Of a stretch of 64,000 nt of DNA, positions 34,080 to 45,789 are shown one piece after another. This DNA comes from Pleurodeles waltl (Eukaryota > Chordata > Amphibia > Caudata > Salamandridae): the NCBI RefSeq assembly GCF_031143425.1, contig NC_090450.1:220173442-220237441 (forward strand). Reading direction: 5' to 3'. The notes beneath the pieces are model-generated. The model saw only the letters and a program-made list of their open reading frames with translations. It had not been told where the DNA came from and searched no databases. The translations under genes were made by a program, and so were the position numbers. The number at the start of each line of letters is the position of its first letter. The first letter of the stretch is position 1.

Positions 34080-35060
34080 CCCCTGAAGAATTGCAGGACA
34101 GACAGGCAGAGAGGGAGCACCAGAGGGAGTTGGAGAAAATGAGGATGGCCATAGAGGAGAAAAAGTTGTTGGTGGCTCATGAGCTCAGCTTAAGGGAGCT
34201 GGATCAGAGGAGCCAGTCCAGCAGGAATGGTGTTAGCCACATCACAGTGCAGCTTGAGAGGAGTATGCACATTCCTAAAGACCTTGTGAAGGATTACAAA
34301 AGGGAGGATGACATATACTTGTGGTTCAAGGGGTATGAGTCTGCTCTCCACATGAATCTGGTCCCTGAAGCTCATTGGGGAGGACGGGTCTGTGGAAGCA
34401 CTTTGAGGTAGAGGGTAGGGATACACTGTCAGACTTAGGGCATGCTCAGAATCTCACCTACACTATCATGAAGGATGCCCTACTCACAAGATATGGTTGC
34501 ACCCCTGAGCAGTATAAGGATACATTTAGGTCCTATAAGAAGAGGGAATCCCAAACATGGTTAGAATGTGTTGATTCTTATTGCAGGTCACTGGATGGTT
34601 GGTTGAAGGGCAGTAATGTAACTACATATGAGGGACTTTACAGTCTGATTGCTTGGGAGCACTTGTACGGTTTATGTTTTCCAGAGCTGCGCCAGCACCT
34701 GATTGACAGCAAGCTGACTGATCCCAGGGAGTTTGGGCAGGAAGCGGACCGCTGGGAGAGCACCAGGGTCCAAAAGAGGTATGGGGGAGACCACGCCAAG
34801 GGTGGGCAGGGTCCCTCTCAGAAGAAAGGGGGGGTGTAAGAGTAAACAGGTTTGCGTTCTCTAAACTGATTCGCAGGGTAAAGATTCCCAACCCCCCCAG
34901 TGAGAAGAAGCCCTGGTTCTCCAAAGGGAAGCCAGTGGCAAGAGGACCCCCATGTAAGTGTTATGCATGTGACCAAGTGGGTCATGTGAGGAGGGACCCC
35001 AAATGCCCCAAGAGTACACTGGCACCCACTGGTGCGCCGTCCCAGGATTCGGCTAGTGTA
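34080..35060 (+). pseudogene. Gag with SCAN-like region and zinc knuckle
   Basis: The N-terminal part (34091-34378) begins with a charged coiled-coil-like stretch (REHQRELEKMRMAIEEK). After a frame change near 34378, 34390-34770 gives YGCTPEQYKDTFRSYKK, WLECVDSYCRSLDGWL, LIAWEHLYGLCFPELRQHL and FGQEADRW, which lay out as the helices of a SCAN domain. SCAN domains of vertebrate zinc-finger proteins are thought to come from this gag region. A second frame change follows near 34838. The knuckle at about 34957-35005 reads CYACDQVGHVRRDPKCP, where the last Cys is displaced from the usual spacing. Gag would assemble the particle and bind the RNA. Confidence 0.8.
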
Positions 35061-35164
35061 GTGCTTGGGGAGGAGTTGGTTCCAGGTGGGTGGGAGCCAG
35101 CTGAGATGACCCTTGTCTCACTAGGGGACAGTGAGATGGTCCAGAGAACCCTCATGCCTGAAAA

Positions 35165-35480
35165 CAATAAAAAGTACAGGCAGTGGGTGACATAAATGGA
35201 CAGAGGCTGGAGGCTCTGAGAGACACAGGTGCCAGTGTGACTACAGTGAGGAGTCAGCTGGTGTCTGAAGAGCAGATTGATCCCTGGGCAATTCACCAAG
35301 TAGTTGCAGTGGACAAATCAGAGCGCCTGTGCAGAGTGGTGCAGGTTCCAGTTGAATGGGGGGGGTCTCAGGTTCCTTGAAGGTAGCTGTGAGTCCAACC
35401 ATGCCTGTAGATTGTTTGCTAGGCAATGCCCTGGAGGATTCCCCTTGGAAGGAGGTGGAACACAGGTCTCACTTGGAGAT
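35165..35480 (+). pseudogene. Aspartic protease
   Basis: A retroviral-type protease. 35205-35250 encodes LEALRDTGASVTTV with the catalytic DTG intact. After a frame change at about 35356 the C-terminal block reads MPVDCLLGNAL, matching the usual LLG motif. It would cleave the polyprotein. The domain lies between gag and integrase, in a frame different from both. Confidence 0.8.
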
Positions 35481-35889
35481 GTTGGGTCTGCCTGGGTGGG
35501 TATGCGTATTCACCTGGTCAATGGTCAATGGTAGCCCGTCAGGGTGGTCAAGAGCCCCTGGAGTCTGGAACAGTGGCCCAGGGGACCGCCAAGAAGAGGA
35601 AGGGCAGGGGGTGCTTGGAACCGGCCCGAATGTTCCCATGGTCTTGGAAGAGGCAGAGCCTGAGGGTGACGCCCCAGAGCCTACAGGGGAACAGGTGGCT
35701 GAACTGGGTGAGGTCCCTGAGCTGTCGCAGTGGCAGCAGGAAGGGGGGCCCACCAGGGAAGCATTCTGTGCAGCACAGAGGACATGCCCTACTTTGGCGG
35801 GTTTGCGGCAGCAGGCTGCAGACCATGTGGCTGGCAAGGAGCCAGGATCGCACCTGATCTATTTAGAGGATGACCTCCTGTACAGTGAG

Positions 35890-37110
35890 CCTAAGGTCCC
35901 TGAGCCTGGGTGAGCCCGTGTGCTGGTGGTACCCCAGTGCTTCAGGGCCTTCCTACTGGGGCTGGCTCATGATGTGCTTTTAGCTGGACATTTGGGGCGG
36001 CACAAGACCTTTAAGAGGCTTGACACCCACTTTTGCTGGCCCCTAATGCGCAGGCTCTCAGATGCACATTGCAGATCTTGCCAAACTTGTCAGGCAAGTG
36101 GCAAGAGTGGGGGGAAATGTAAGGCTCCCCTCCAACCTTTGCCTGTTGTTAGTACTCCCTTTGAGAGGGGAGGTATTGACATTGTGGGGCCTCTGGATCC
36201 CAAGACAGCCATGGGCAACAGGTTCCTCCTGGTCTTGGTGGACCATGCCACCCGGTACCCAGAAGACATTCCTCTGAGGTCAATCACTTCCCCTGTAGTG
36301 GGTCGTGCTTTGATGGGGTTTTTACCCGCATGGGGTTCCCCAAGGAAGTGGTATCTGTTAGGGGTACCAACTTCATATCCACGTATATGAATTCTCTTTG
36401 GAAGGAGTGTGGGGTAACCTACAAGTTCACCACCCCCTTACCGCCCCCAAAGTAATGGTCTGGTTGGGAGATTCAACCACACCTTGAAAGGCATGATCAT
36501 GGGCCTGTCAGAGTCCCTGAGGCGGAAGAGGGACGTCCTCTTACCATGCCTTCTGTTCGCTTACAGGGAGGTGCCGCAAAAGGGACTTGGGTTTAGTCCC
36601 TTTGAGCTATCTATGGCCACCCTATGAGGGGACCTCTGAGTCTGGTGAAGGAGTCTTTGGAGAAAACTCCCAGTAACCCCCCCCAGGATGTATTTAGCTA
36701 TATGCTGGCTTTGAGAAGCCAGACTGCCCACTTCAGGAGTCTCGCACAGGAGAACCTGGAAGCAAGCCAGGAGGATATGACACAGTGGTATGACCGGAAT
36801 GCCAGTCTGGTCGAGTTTCAACCTGGTCAGAAAGTGTGGATGATGGTGCCAGTGGAGCCTAGGGTGCTCCAGGATAAGTGAACTGGGTAATTTAAGGTGG
36901 TGGAGTGCAAGAGTGCAGTCACCTACCTCGTTGACTTGCAGTCTCTAAGGAACCCTTTAAGGGTCCAGCATGTCAACTGCCTCAAGCCTCACTTTGAGCA
37001 GACTGAACTGTCCATGCTCCTTGCAACAGATGATGGGGTGGAGGAGGAGAGTGAGCCTTTTCCTGACCTCCTGTCTGCAGGAGAAAAAGATGGGTCTGTG
37101 AGGGAGTAAT
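35890..37110 (+). pseudogene. Integrase, placed before RT
   Basis: A TGA at 35911-35913 precedes the domain. The zinc-binding N-terminus has GHLGRHKTF and AHCRSCQTCQ (36,0xx), giving the HHCC pattern. The core starts with DIVGPLDPKT and FLLVLVDHATRYPE. After a frame change near 36323, the second catalytic region reads VSVRGTNF, so the expected Asp is Val. Another shift near 36440 precedes the third acidic block. The C-terminus (36770-36990) has YDRNASLVEFQPGQKVWM and HVNCLKPHFEQ. Loss of a catalytic residue and several shifts make it inactive. Its position ahead of RT is the diagnostic feature. Confidence 0.85.
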
Positions 37111-37129
37111 CCACTCCCCCTCCCTGACT

Positions 37130-38548
37130 GAAGAGCAGCAGAGGGACTGTCGCCAGGTGTTGGAACAGTTCGCCTTGCTGTATTCCCTGATCCCAGGGTC
37201 ACACACTTGTGTACACATGATGTGGACACTGGGGATAGTACACCCATTAAACAAAAGGTTTACAGGATAACTGACAGTGTCAGGGCTAGCATTAAGGTTG
37301 AGGTATCCAAGATGTTAACCCTAGGGGTTATTGAGCTTTGAGCAGTCCTTGGGCCAGCCAAGTGGTATTGGCCCCAAAGGCTGTTGCAGCTGGTGCCACT
37401 CCAGAACTCCGGTTCTGTGTGGACTACCGGGGACCGAATGCGGTCAGCAAGACTGACGCACACCCCGTCCCCAGAGCTGATGAGCTCATTGACCAGTTGG
37501 GAGCTGCCCAGTCCCTCAGTGCGTTTGACTTAACGTCTGGGCACTGGCAGATTGCCTTAACTGAAGGGGCCAAGGAGAGGTCAGCATTTTCTACCCGAGA
37601 TGGACACTTTCAATTTAACGTGATGCCATTTAGGATGAAGAATGCCCCTGCCACCTTTCAGAGGTTGGTCAACCAGGTGTTGGCTGGGCTAGATGAGTTC
37701 AGTGCCGCCTACCTGGATGAAATTGCTGTGTTTACTTCCACATGGGAGGAACATCTGCAACACCTCTGGAGAATGTTAGAGACCCTGCAGAAGGCAGACC
37801 TCACTATTAAGGCGAGCAAGTGCCAAATAGGGCAGGGTTCTGTGGTGTACTTGGGACACCAGATAGGGAGTAGCCAGGTAGAACCCATAGAGCCAAAAAT
37901 TTACACCATTCTGGCTTGGGAGCCTCCCAAAACCCAGACTGAGGTGATAGCCTTTTTAGGTCTCACCTGCTACTACAGGAGGTTTATCAAGGGATATGGT
38001 ACCATTGTTACCCCCTTGACTGAGTTGACTTCTAGGAAGCAACCCAAAAAGGTGATCTGGACAGAGGCTTGCCAGACTGCTTTTGATGCCCTGAAGGCTG
38101 CCATGTGCACAGCACCTGTGCTGAAAGCACCTGACTGTTCCAAGGAGTTTGTTGTGCAAACAGACACCTCAGAGCATGGTATTGGAGCAGTACTCTCACA
38201 GCTTAATGAAGAGGGCCTAGAACAACCCGTAGCGTCATTAGCAGGAGGTTATTTCCCAGGGAACGTAGTTGGAGTGCCATAGAATGTGAAGTGTTTGCTG
38301 TGGTCTGAGGGCTGAAGAAGCTAAGGCCCTACTTGTTTGGGACTCACTTCTGGGTTCAGACTGACCACAGGCCCCTGAGATGGTTAATGCAGGTGAGGGG
38401 TGAGAATCCAAAACTGTTGAGGTGGTCCATTTCCCTACAGGGGATGGACTTCACGGTGGAACACCACCCTGGTACAGAACACACCAATGCTGATGGTCTG
38501 TCCAGGTTCTACTGCCTAAGTGATGAGAACTCCCATGAGGTTGGGTAG
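37130..38548 (+). pseudogene. Reverse transcriptase and RNase H
   Basis: The longest intact frame of the window is 37338-38282 (314 codons). RT blocks are RFCVDYRGPNAV, SAFDLTSGHWQI (catalytic Asp present), FNVMPFRMKNAPATFQRL and AAYLDEIAVF. The last is the YxDD box with Glu in place of the second Asp. The connection reads LGLTCYYRRFIKGY. RNase H begins FVVQTDTSEHGIGAVLSQ with its first Asp. The frame breaks at 38282 and a stop interrupts near 38308. Then 38333-38548 has QTDHRPLRWL and HHPGTEHTNADGLSR. The expected start lies upstream at about 37130 in a broken frame. Confidence 0.9.
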
Positions 38549-38563
38549 TTGCTCCCTACTTTC

Positions 38564-38578
38564 AGCTGGGGGGACACA
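38564..38578 (+). other. Polypurine tract
   Basis: AGCTGGGGGGACACA lies immediately before the TG of the 3' LTR, the expected place for the primer of plus-strand DNA synthesis. Confidence 0.65.
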
Positions 38579-41449
38579 TGTTAGACTTTTCACCTTTGAC
38601 GTGGTCTCCCTTAACTTTTTGCCTGGTTCCCAGGTTGTTGATGTTTACTGGACTCTGTTTTTGCTGTTTTTGTTACTCTGGGCACTTTACCACTGCTAAA
38701 CCAGTGCTAAAGTGCAAGTGCTCATATACAAAATGTGTATGTAATTGGTTTATCCATGATTGGCTTATTTGATGTACTAGTAAGTCCCTAGTAAAGTGCA
38801 ATGGAGGTGCCCAGGGCCTGTAAACCAAATGCTACTAGTGGGCCTGCAGCACTGGTTGTGCTACCCTACTAAGTAGCTCTGTAACCATGCCTCAGACCTG
38901 CCACTGCAGTGTCTGGGTGTGCAGTTTTAAACTGTAAATTTGACTTGGCAAGTGGGCCCACTTGCCAGGCCTAAACCTTCCCTTTTCTTACATATAAGAC
39001 ACCCCTAAGGTAGGCCCTAGGTAGCCCCTAGGGCAGGGTACAGTGTATGGTTAAGGTAGGACATATAGGGGGTCATTCTGAGTCTGGCGGGTGGCGGAGG
39101 CCGCCCGCCAGACTTCCCCCCTCCAAAATACCGCTCCGCGGTCGAAAGACCGCTGAGGGTATTTTGGCTTTTGCACTGGGCTGGCGGGCGACTGCCAAAA
39201 GGCCGCCCGCCAGCCCAGTGCAAAAAACCCTTCCCACGAGGACGCCGGCTCAGAATTGAGCCGGCGGAGTGGGAAGGTGCGACGGGTGCAGTTGCACCCG
39301 TCGCGAATTTCAGTGTCTGCAAAGCAGACACTGAAATTCTTTTTAGGGCCCTCTTACGGGGGCCCCTGCAGTGCCCATGGCATTGGCATGGGCACTGCAG
39401 GGGCCCCCAGGGGCCCCGCGACACCCCATACCGCCATCCTGTTCCTGGCGGGAGAACCGCCAGGAACAGGATGGCGGTATGGGGTGTCAGAATCCCCATG
39501 GCGGCGCAGCAAGCTGCGCCGCCATGGAGGATTCAATAGGGCAGGGGAAAACCGGCGATAGACCGCCGGTTTTCCCTTTCTGACCGCGGCCAAACCGCCG
39601 CGGTCAGAATGCCCTGCGGGGCACTGCCAGCCTGTTGGCGGTGCTCCGCCGACCCTGGCCCCGGCGGTCCGTGACCGCCGGGGTCAGAATCACCCCCATA
39701 GTAATGTGTTTTAAATGTCCTGACAGTGATATACTGCTAAATCCGTTTTTCACTGTTGCAAGGCCTTTCCCTCTCATATGTTAACATGGGGGCTGCCTTT
39801 AAATATTATTAAAGTGTGGATTCCCTTTGGGAGCAGATAGACATGTTTGAGGTCTCTGAGCTCACAATTTAAAAATGCATCCTTTACTAAAGTTGATTTT
39901 AAGCTTGTGTGTTTGAAAATGCCACTTTTAGAAAGTGAGCATTTTCTTGCTTAACCATTTCTGTGACTCTTCCTGTTTGTGGATTCCCTGTCTGGGTCAG
40001 TTTGACAGTTGGGCTGGTTGCACCTCTCACTAGACAGTGACACAAAGGGAGTTGGGGTGTAGTCTGTATTTCCTGATGAGCCATCTGTGATAGGAGGGAG
40101 GGGAGGAGTGGTCACTCACACCTGAAAGAGCTGTGCCTGCCCTCACACAATTCAGTCTCTGACCCCCTGGTGTGTGTCTGGGGCCTGGCCTGGGCACGGC
40201 AGGATTTCACAAACAAGAGAGACTTTGCTTTGAAGTAAGCCTACTTCAAAGGTCAAAATGGGTATAAGAAGGGCAGCCAAAACCACAGACTTTAGAACAC
40301 TTCTGGAAACCAAGAGGAACCTCTTCCTGGAGAAGAGCTGATGAAAAAGAGGTGACCTGCCTGTCACTGTGCTTTGTGGAGCTATCCTGCAATTACTGCT
40401 TCTGCCTGTGCAAGAGGACAAAGACTGGAGTTTGTGTTGTCTTCCTTCTTGTAAAGAACTCTCCAAGGGCTTGATTTAGAGCTTCCCTCCTGTTGTTTGA
40501 GGTCTCAGGGACAGCAAAGACTTCTCTCTGCCAGCACCTGGAGCCTCTGCTGGGACTCCTACTCTGCCAAGTGGTGCCCATGCAGTTCCTGGGACCCTGA
40601 AAGGAGAAGCTGGCAGTCCAAGAGTGAGAAATCCACGCACCGACCGCAGTGCGGGGAAAAGATTGCCGCGACTCAAATCTGCGGCTGAAAAATCGATGCG
40701 CTGCGGGCTTCGCGGCTGAAGATTAACACTCGTCTGCAACATGATCAGAAGATCGATGCCCGCGGCTGGAGAAACAATGCGCAAATTACTGATGGAGACC
40801 GACGAGATCGCAACCCGCAATGCGTGGTTTTTGGGTCAGCATTTGGCTGGATTTCTAATGCAAACATTGCTGGGCATGTAAAAATGAAGCAAAGCCTGCC
40901 CGGACCTGAGAGTGCTAAGCGGTTTGACGCATTGCTCTGCTGCGGAGAGATGAAATGACACACACGACCTGACTGAAGGAGAAACGACGCAAGGTCTCAC
41001 TCGTGAGTGATATCGACACATCACAAGCCCTTTTTGACACACACTCACCCGTGCGGGGTTATTTTTGATGCGCCCAAGGTACATTTTCACGGTAACAGTG
41101 TTAGCGTTGTGATTAAAAGTACATGAAGGCTCTTTTTCCCTTTTTGTTGATAACATGACTTGTGTATTGTGGATTTTTGTTGTTTTGGTCTTGTTTTGTT
41201 TAGATAAATATTTCTATTTTTCTAAACCTGTGTTGTGTCATTTTGTAGTGTTTTCATTAAGTTACTGTGTGTGTTGGTACAAATACTTTATATCTAGCAC
41301 TCTGAAGTTAAGCCTGCCTGCTTTTGCCAATCTACCAAGGAGATGAGCGGGGTTAGCTGAGGGTGATTCTCTTTTACCCTGACCAGAGTGAGGGTCCTTG
41401 CTTGGACAGGGGGTAAGCTGAGTGCCAACCAAAAAACCAATTTCTAACA
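38579..41449 (+). repeat. 3' LTR of the Gmr1-like element, with MITE insertion
   Basis: It starts TGTTAGACTTTTCACC after the polypurine tract and ends AATTTCTAACA. Without the 630 bp MITE it is about 2.24 kb. Its first 270 bp have no counterpart in the truncated 5' LTR but do match the minus-strand LTR at 28451-30517. The next bases, ATGTC, cannot be compared with a 5' flank because that side is truncated. Confidence 0.85.
39068..39697. mobile_element. GC-rich hairpin MITE, complete copy in the 3' LTR
   Basis: The ends GGGGGTCATTCTGAGTCTGG and the inverted CCGGGGTCAGAATCACCCCC bound it, and ATA is duplicated at 39065-39067 and 39698-39700. The 5' LTR supplies the empty site. The interior is a hairpin chain: a GTGGCGGAGGCCGCC fold, GCGGTCGAAAGACCGC, GGGCTGGCGGGCGAC with its partner, GACGGGTGCAGTTGCACCCGTC, GTGTCTGCAAAGCAGACAC, CCCCTGCAGTGCCC with its partner, a CGCCATCCTGTTCCTGGCGG arm with its complement, GGCGGCGCAGCAAGCTGCGCCGCC and CCGGCGATAGACCGCCGG. 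Open frames here are palindrome artefacts. Confidence 0.9.
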
Positions 41450-41868
41450 ATGTCTTAAAGACCAGGCCCGGTTGATGAGATTAGGCATATTGTATGGGGC
41501 AACACATAACCATCATGCCAGAGAGCTTTCTTGAAAATGTGAGTGGGATTTCACCCTCATAATGAATGCTGAGCACTTCTGGTGGCATGGGGGCTAAGAG
41601 TTGTATAAATGCTTAAATTAAGGACATGCTAGTTAACAGGTACTCTAAGCTGGAAAGGTCAGACAGGCCTTCGCAAACTGCTGGTTCTCCCACACGCAGG
41701 GAGTCCAACTTGACTACAGGGGTCGCCATCACTCAAGAGTTCCTACAACAATTCCACAGGGAGATAAAGAAGTAAGTAAGCACTATTTGGAACGAGCTCA
41801 AAGAGTACCTGAGGTACATGCAGGAGGATGTAAGAGACCTGGTCTCCAGAGTCAACTTAGGTTACAGG
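41450..41868 (+). other. Possible LINE ORF1 remnant
   Basis: The plus strand at 41735-41860 reads FLQQFHREIKK, a stop, then ELKEYLRYMQEDVRDLVSRV. This coiled-coil-like pattern resembles the coiled coil of L1-type ORF1 proteins, but it is short and low-complexity. Nothing else in the stretch is recognised. It lies between two LTR elements and may be part of their common target. Confidence 0.3.
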
Positions 41869-44009
41869 GTGACTTGGGTGAGAACCCAAGTCAAGCAGGA
41901 ACCACAATCCTTACCAGGGTAAGGCACAAGCAAACCCCAAATTAACCTGTGCTCAACACCCTGGTAGATTCGCTCAGAGCAGTCGGCTTAACTAAGAAGG
42001 GATGTGTAAAGTTTGTGTGCAACATTTCAAACAGTAATACATGAAAACATCACACAAAAATGATCCCACACCAGGATAGAAAAATAGAGCTTAATTTAAT
42101 AAATAAACAGAGACCAAAACAGCAAAAAATAATCCAATCAGTAGAACCGGAAAATTTCATTTTTTAAGAATTTAGTGACAATAGCACCAAAAGCAGAAAG
42201 TTCCAATTCAAGATATCTGATAGCGCTTGACCTGGACAAAGTCACAAGTTCAAGCCGAGTGGGATGGAGTACAGCTCGGGTATAGTCCCCAGATTAGTCC
42301 TGCTGAAGTTTTACCTTCTCAAGACAGCACCAAAGGTCCCATTTGTGTTGGAGAGGGCCAAAAGTAGCAAAGAGAGCATCCCGGGAGGCTAACAGCATAG
42401 TGTGAAGAGCAGGCTGAGTGTCGCAGATGGGCAGGGGGAGCTTCACTTCGGAGGGCCTCCATGAGCGGTCAATGCTGGAGTGTCAAGGAGCAAGGCTGGT
42501 GGCGCTTCACGAAGAATCTGAGTGTGAGCTGCAAGGTCTTGGTGTGAATGGGTACATTTGTGGTCGCAAAGTGCAAACAGCTTGAGTTAAGCTTGCTGAG
42601 GCACACCAAGAGTCCAGAACCTGAGGGGCACCATTTTGGAGCCAGGAACTCGCTACAAGTGGGTGCAGCGGGTGTTACAAGTTGTTAGGGAACTTTTATG
42701 TCCCCAAGGCTCAGATCAGAAGGCTAGCAGACTAGCCCTTTGGAGTCACAATGGTGCTCTGGGTTCAAGATAAAGTTGCAGGTCCAGTTCTCCTTCTATA
42801 GTCAAGAGGGCAGAAGAATGCAGGTCAGCCCGGAAGAGTGGCAGGCCTTTCAGCAGTACAGCAGTCCTTCTTGATGGCAGAGTATTCACAGTTCCAGAAG
42901 CGAACTGAGGAGACGGTTTCTGAGTTCTCCTTTTCATACCCTGGTGCCCTTGTACTGAAAGGTGGGAGAGGCTTCTAGGCAGAGTCTTTAAATGCATGGA
43001 ATCTCCTGCTTTCCTTGCCCTGACTCCAAGCTGGCTGTAGTGACAATATGGGGTTGTTAGGCCCTTAGTATGAAGGCAGAACACAGACTATTCAGTTGCA
43101 AATGGAGCTGTGCTCAGCTCCACGCCCTCCCTCCCCATCTTGTTAGCTGAAGGCCCATTCAGGCACACCTATTCTTTCTAATATGTGACAGTCTGGGAGG
43201 AATTCATAAAGTCGAACTGTCAGTTGCATCCTGTTATGTGACCCAAGACAGAGTAAAGGCACAAAAGGCTATGGGCATAAAAATGACAACATTCCAAAAG
43301 TGTCATTTTTAAAATTGTTACCGAAATCCTCACTTAACCATTAAATAGGGATTATCATTAAAGTTCCAACCCACCAAACATGACATAGCTACCAGCTCCT
43401 ATTTGGAAATTACAGCTCATTGAATGTAATATGGAAACTCCAATGTTTTTCTATGGAAGCGTAGATTTTGCAGGAGTGAAAATCAAATTTAGGAGTTTTT
43501 CACTCCCAGGACATGTAAAACGTAAAAGTACATGTCCTACTTTTGAAAAATATTGCACCCTGTCTTCTGGGCTGTCCACGGCATACCTAGGGTAACTTAT
43601 ATGTATCATAAAGGAAGGTTTGGGCCTGGTAAAGTTTTTACATTGCCAGATCGAAATGACACTTTAAAACTACACACACGTAGGCTGAAATGACAGGCCT
43701 GAGACATGTTTAAAGGACTACTTAGGGGGGTGGCACAATCAGTACTGCAGACCCACTAGTAGCATTTAATTTATAGACCCTGTGCACATGTAGTGCCACT
43801 TTACTAGGGACTTATAAGCAAATTAAACAGGCTTCTTAGGTAAAAGCCAATTTACCATGTTTTAAGCAGAGAGCAGAAGCTCTTTAGCACTGGATAGCAA
43901 TGGTAAAGTGTGCAGAGACCTAATGCCAACAAAAATGAATTTAGCAAAAATATGAAACACAAAGGTAAAAATCTTGGTGATGACCCTTCAGAAAGTGTGA
44001 AGCCCAACA
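41869..44009 (-). repeat. Diverged LTR of a related family, minus orientation
   Basis: The right edge reads AAGCCCAACA, so the minus strand begins TGTTGGGCTT. Blocks such as CCACAATCCTTACCAGGGTAAG, ACTAGTAGCATTTAATTTA, ACTTTACTAGGGACTTATAA and GGACATGTAAAACGT parallel the solo LTR at 23470-25681. The left edge is diverged and I cannot see the TGTTAG start. No internal genes are attached. Confidence 0.65.
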
Positions 44010-44169
44010 AATTGGAACTGCTCATAAGTTTGGCGCTGTCTGACTAATCTTCATGAAACTTTCCAAAAATGTCTCATGTTGTTGTGAGGCTCTCGTGAAA
44101 ATGACAAGACTGCTGAGTTGTGGATGGCAGCACCACCGAGTATGGGGGATTTAGTCTGATCCCAAACAA

Positions 44170-45117
44170 TGTGGCAGCCTGACCCTTTCGGATAGCTTGT
44201 AGCACCTCACAGATACCGTAGGTAAAGGTGGTTTGTGGCAGGCCATTGCATGGCACTCTTCAACTCCTCAAGGAAGTTGAGGTGGAAACATATTGTGCCT
44301 CGTTCCCTCATTTACACAAGTCTCATACATGTAACGACAAGCAGAAGCATTTCCTGGTTTAATAGGATTTATTGAAGCAACTGAAATCTATGTAAAAAGG
44401 CATGAAGTGTGATTACGAGGATGATGAAACCAGACACTATCACAACAGTGACCAAGGAAGTGAAATATAGAAACAGTCCCACCATATTTGTCACAATAGT
44501 ATTACCAATATTCCTATGCACACTACTAAGATTCCTACATAAAAGCAAATAGCAGTGATGGCCCTAACCCACCCATCTAGCCCTGGGAGTGCAGCACGAG
44601 CCCCATACCTGTGATTAAGGTGAAGGAGATGTTTGTTAGTCTGCTGGAAATACTCCTCCACGACAGAAGAGGAAGTGCCAAGTATCTACTGAAACTGCAA
44701 AGGCAACGGGCACCATAAGATGGCGATTTGAGTGGAATGTCCCCTCTAAGGATACAAAGGCAGCCTGATGTTTTATAATGAACAATGTGTTATTCTAGGA
44801 GCTGCCCTGACATGACAACATGTCTCTTTCTGTGTAAGGAAGACACTGTACACTCTGAGCCAGCAGAACCAGGAACCTATCATATGTGGCCTTGATGCGA
44901 GCACATAAAAACTATCATGCAAAGCAATGAATAACAAAGTCCTGCATAGAAGGACAATGGATAAGAATAATAAAACATCACCACTAAAGTTATGGCTCAC
45001 CAAAATGATAAAAGGAATAAAATGCCCAGTGGCTCAGTGAAGGGTCACAGGCCTCAGACCTACTCTACAATGGGCAGAAATAAGTGTGGGTATGTGCCTA
45101 AAGACTAACCTCATGCA
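44170..45117 (-). repeat. 3' LTR of the endogenous retrovirus
   Basis: 948 bp aligning throughout with the 5' LTR at 54635-56381 once the MITE nest is removed. The left edge is TGTGGCAGCCTGACC and the right edge CTCATGCA. The adjoining internal sequence on the minus strand, TTGGGAGGT, is a fair polypurine tract. LTR-LTR differences are frequent. No convincing target duplication: the left flank is AACAA and the right flank of the provirus is ATGTC. Confidence 0.8.
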
Positions 45118-45789
45118 ACCTCCCAATTATCGGTTCAAGAGTGCTTTGTGGTCGAAAAAAATTACAATTAATGTTGCTACAAACGTATTAAAAATATGCA
45201 AAAAATATACATGAATGGAGATAAAAATGTCTACCCTGGGCAGCTAGGCTTACTAAGAGCACACCAATTGTGTACAAGGACAATTTAGAGAATTGATGCA
45301 ACAAAGTCCTAAAAAAATGGAAAGCCAAATAACAGGTCATAGACAATAATTATGATCCTGTACAAAATTCCCAATGTCTTCAAATGATTTAGAGAGAAAT
45401 CCATTTCGGTCGATGACAAGTTAACCAGTTGGGTCAGAAAGAAGGCGAGAGAGCACTCATGTTCCTGTGCTTCAGCCAGTGGTCTGGCCAAAGCGACAGC
45501 TTCCCGTGAAATTCCAGGTGCAATAGCATCTTGCGCCACATGATCCAATAATGGCAGCTCATAGGAAGCTACTCATAGAAATCACAATCTTAATTGCACA
45601 TCTGGTGATGAGCCCTCATCGACAACAATAACAGATCTGCATCAAAAGAAGGTACACGCTGCAAAGCAAGACAAACTTCCAGTGCATGTTCAAATTGGCA
45701 CCATTGGCAATGAAAGACGGGTTACACACAGTTCAAGACCGGTCTGAATGACAAAGGCCAGTCAGACTCCAGGTTTTCCAGGAGTGGTG
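45118..45789 (-). other. Provirus DNA between env and the 3' LTR
   Basis: Minus-strand sequence past the env membrane anchor. A 79-codon open frame (45548-45309) has no recognisable domain. Spumaviruses carry accessory genes here, but I see nothing that supports one. Confidence 0.4.

Larger units (their letters stand above)
31949..41449 (+). mobile_element. Gmr1-like Ty3/gypsy LTR retrotransposon
   Basis: A 9.5 kb element with a truncated 5' LTR, gag, protease, integrase, RT, RNase H, polypurine tract and 3' LTR in that order. Integrase lies before RT. This copia-like order within a gypsy-type polyprotein is the hallmark of the Gmr1 group. The gag carries a SCAN-like C-terminal capsid region, also a known Gmr1 trait. 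Frameshifts and stops interrupt every gene, and a 630 bp MITE sits in the 3' LTR. The two LTRs differ at many positions (around one in ten by eye), so the copy is not young. Confidence 0.9.

Noticed and set aside
34080..35060. A host SCAN/zinc-finger gene
   Set aside because: The SCAN-like region is followed by a retroviral knuckle, protease, integrase and RT between LTRs, so it is gag of a Gmr1-like element.
41735..41868. A confident LINE ORF1 call
   Set aside because: The coiled-coil-like similarity is short and contains a stop; it is kept only as a low-confidence note.
45309..45548. A spumavirus-type accessory gene downstream of env
   Set aside because: Position is suitable, but the 79-codon frame has no recognisable similarity and no upstream promoter signal.
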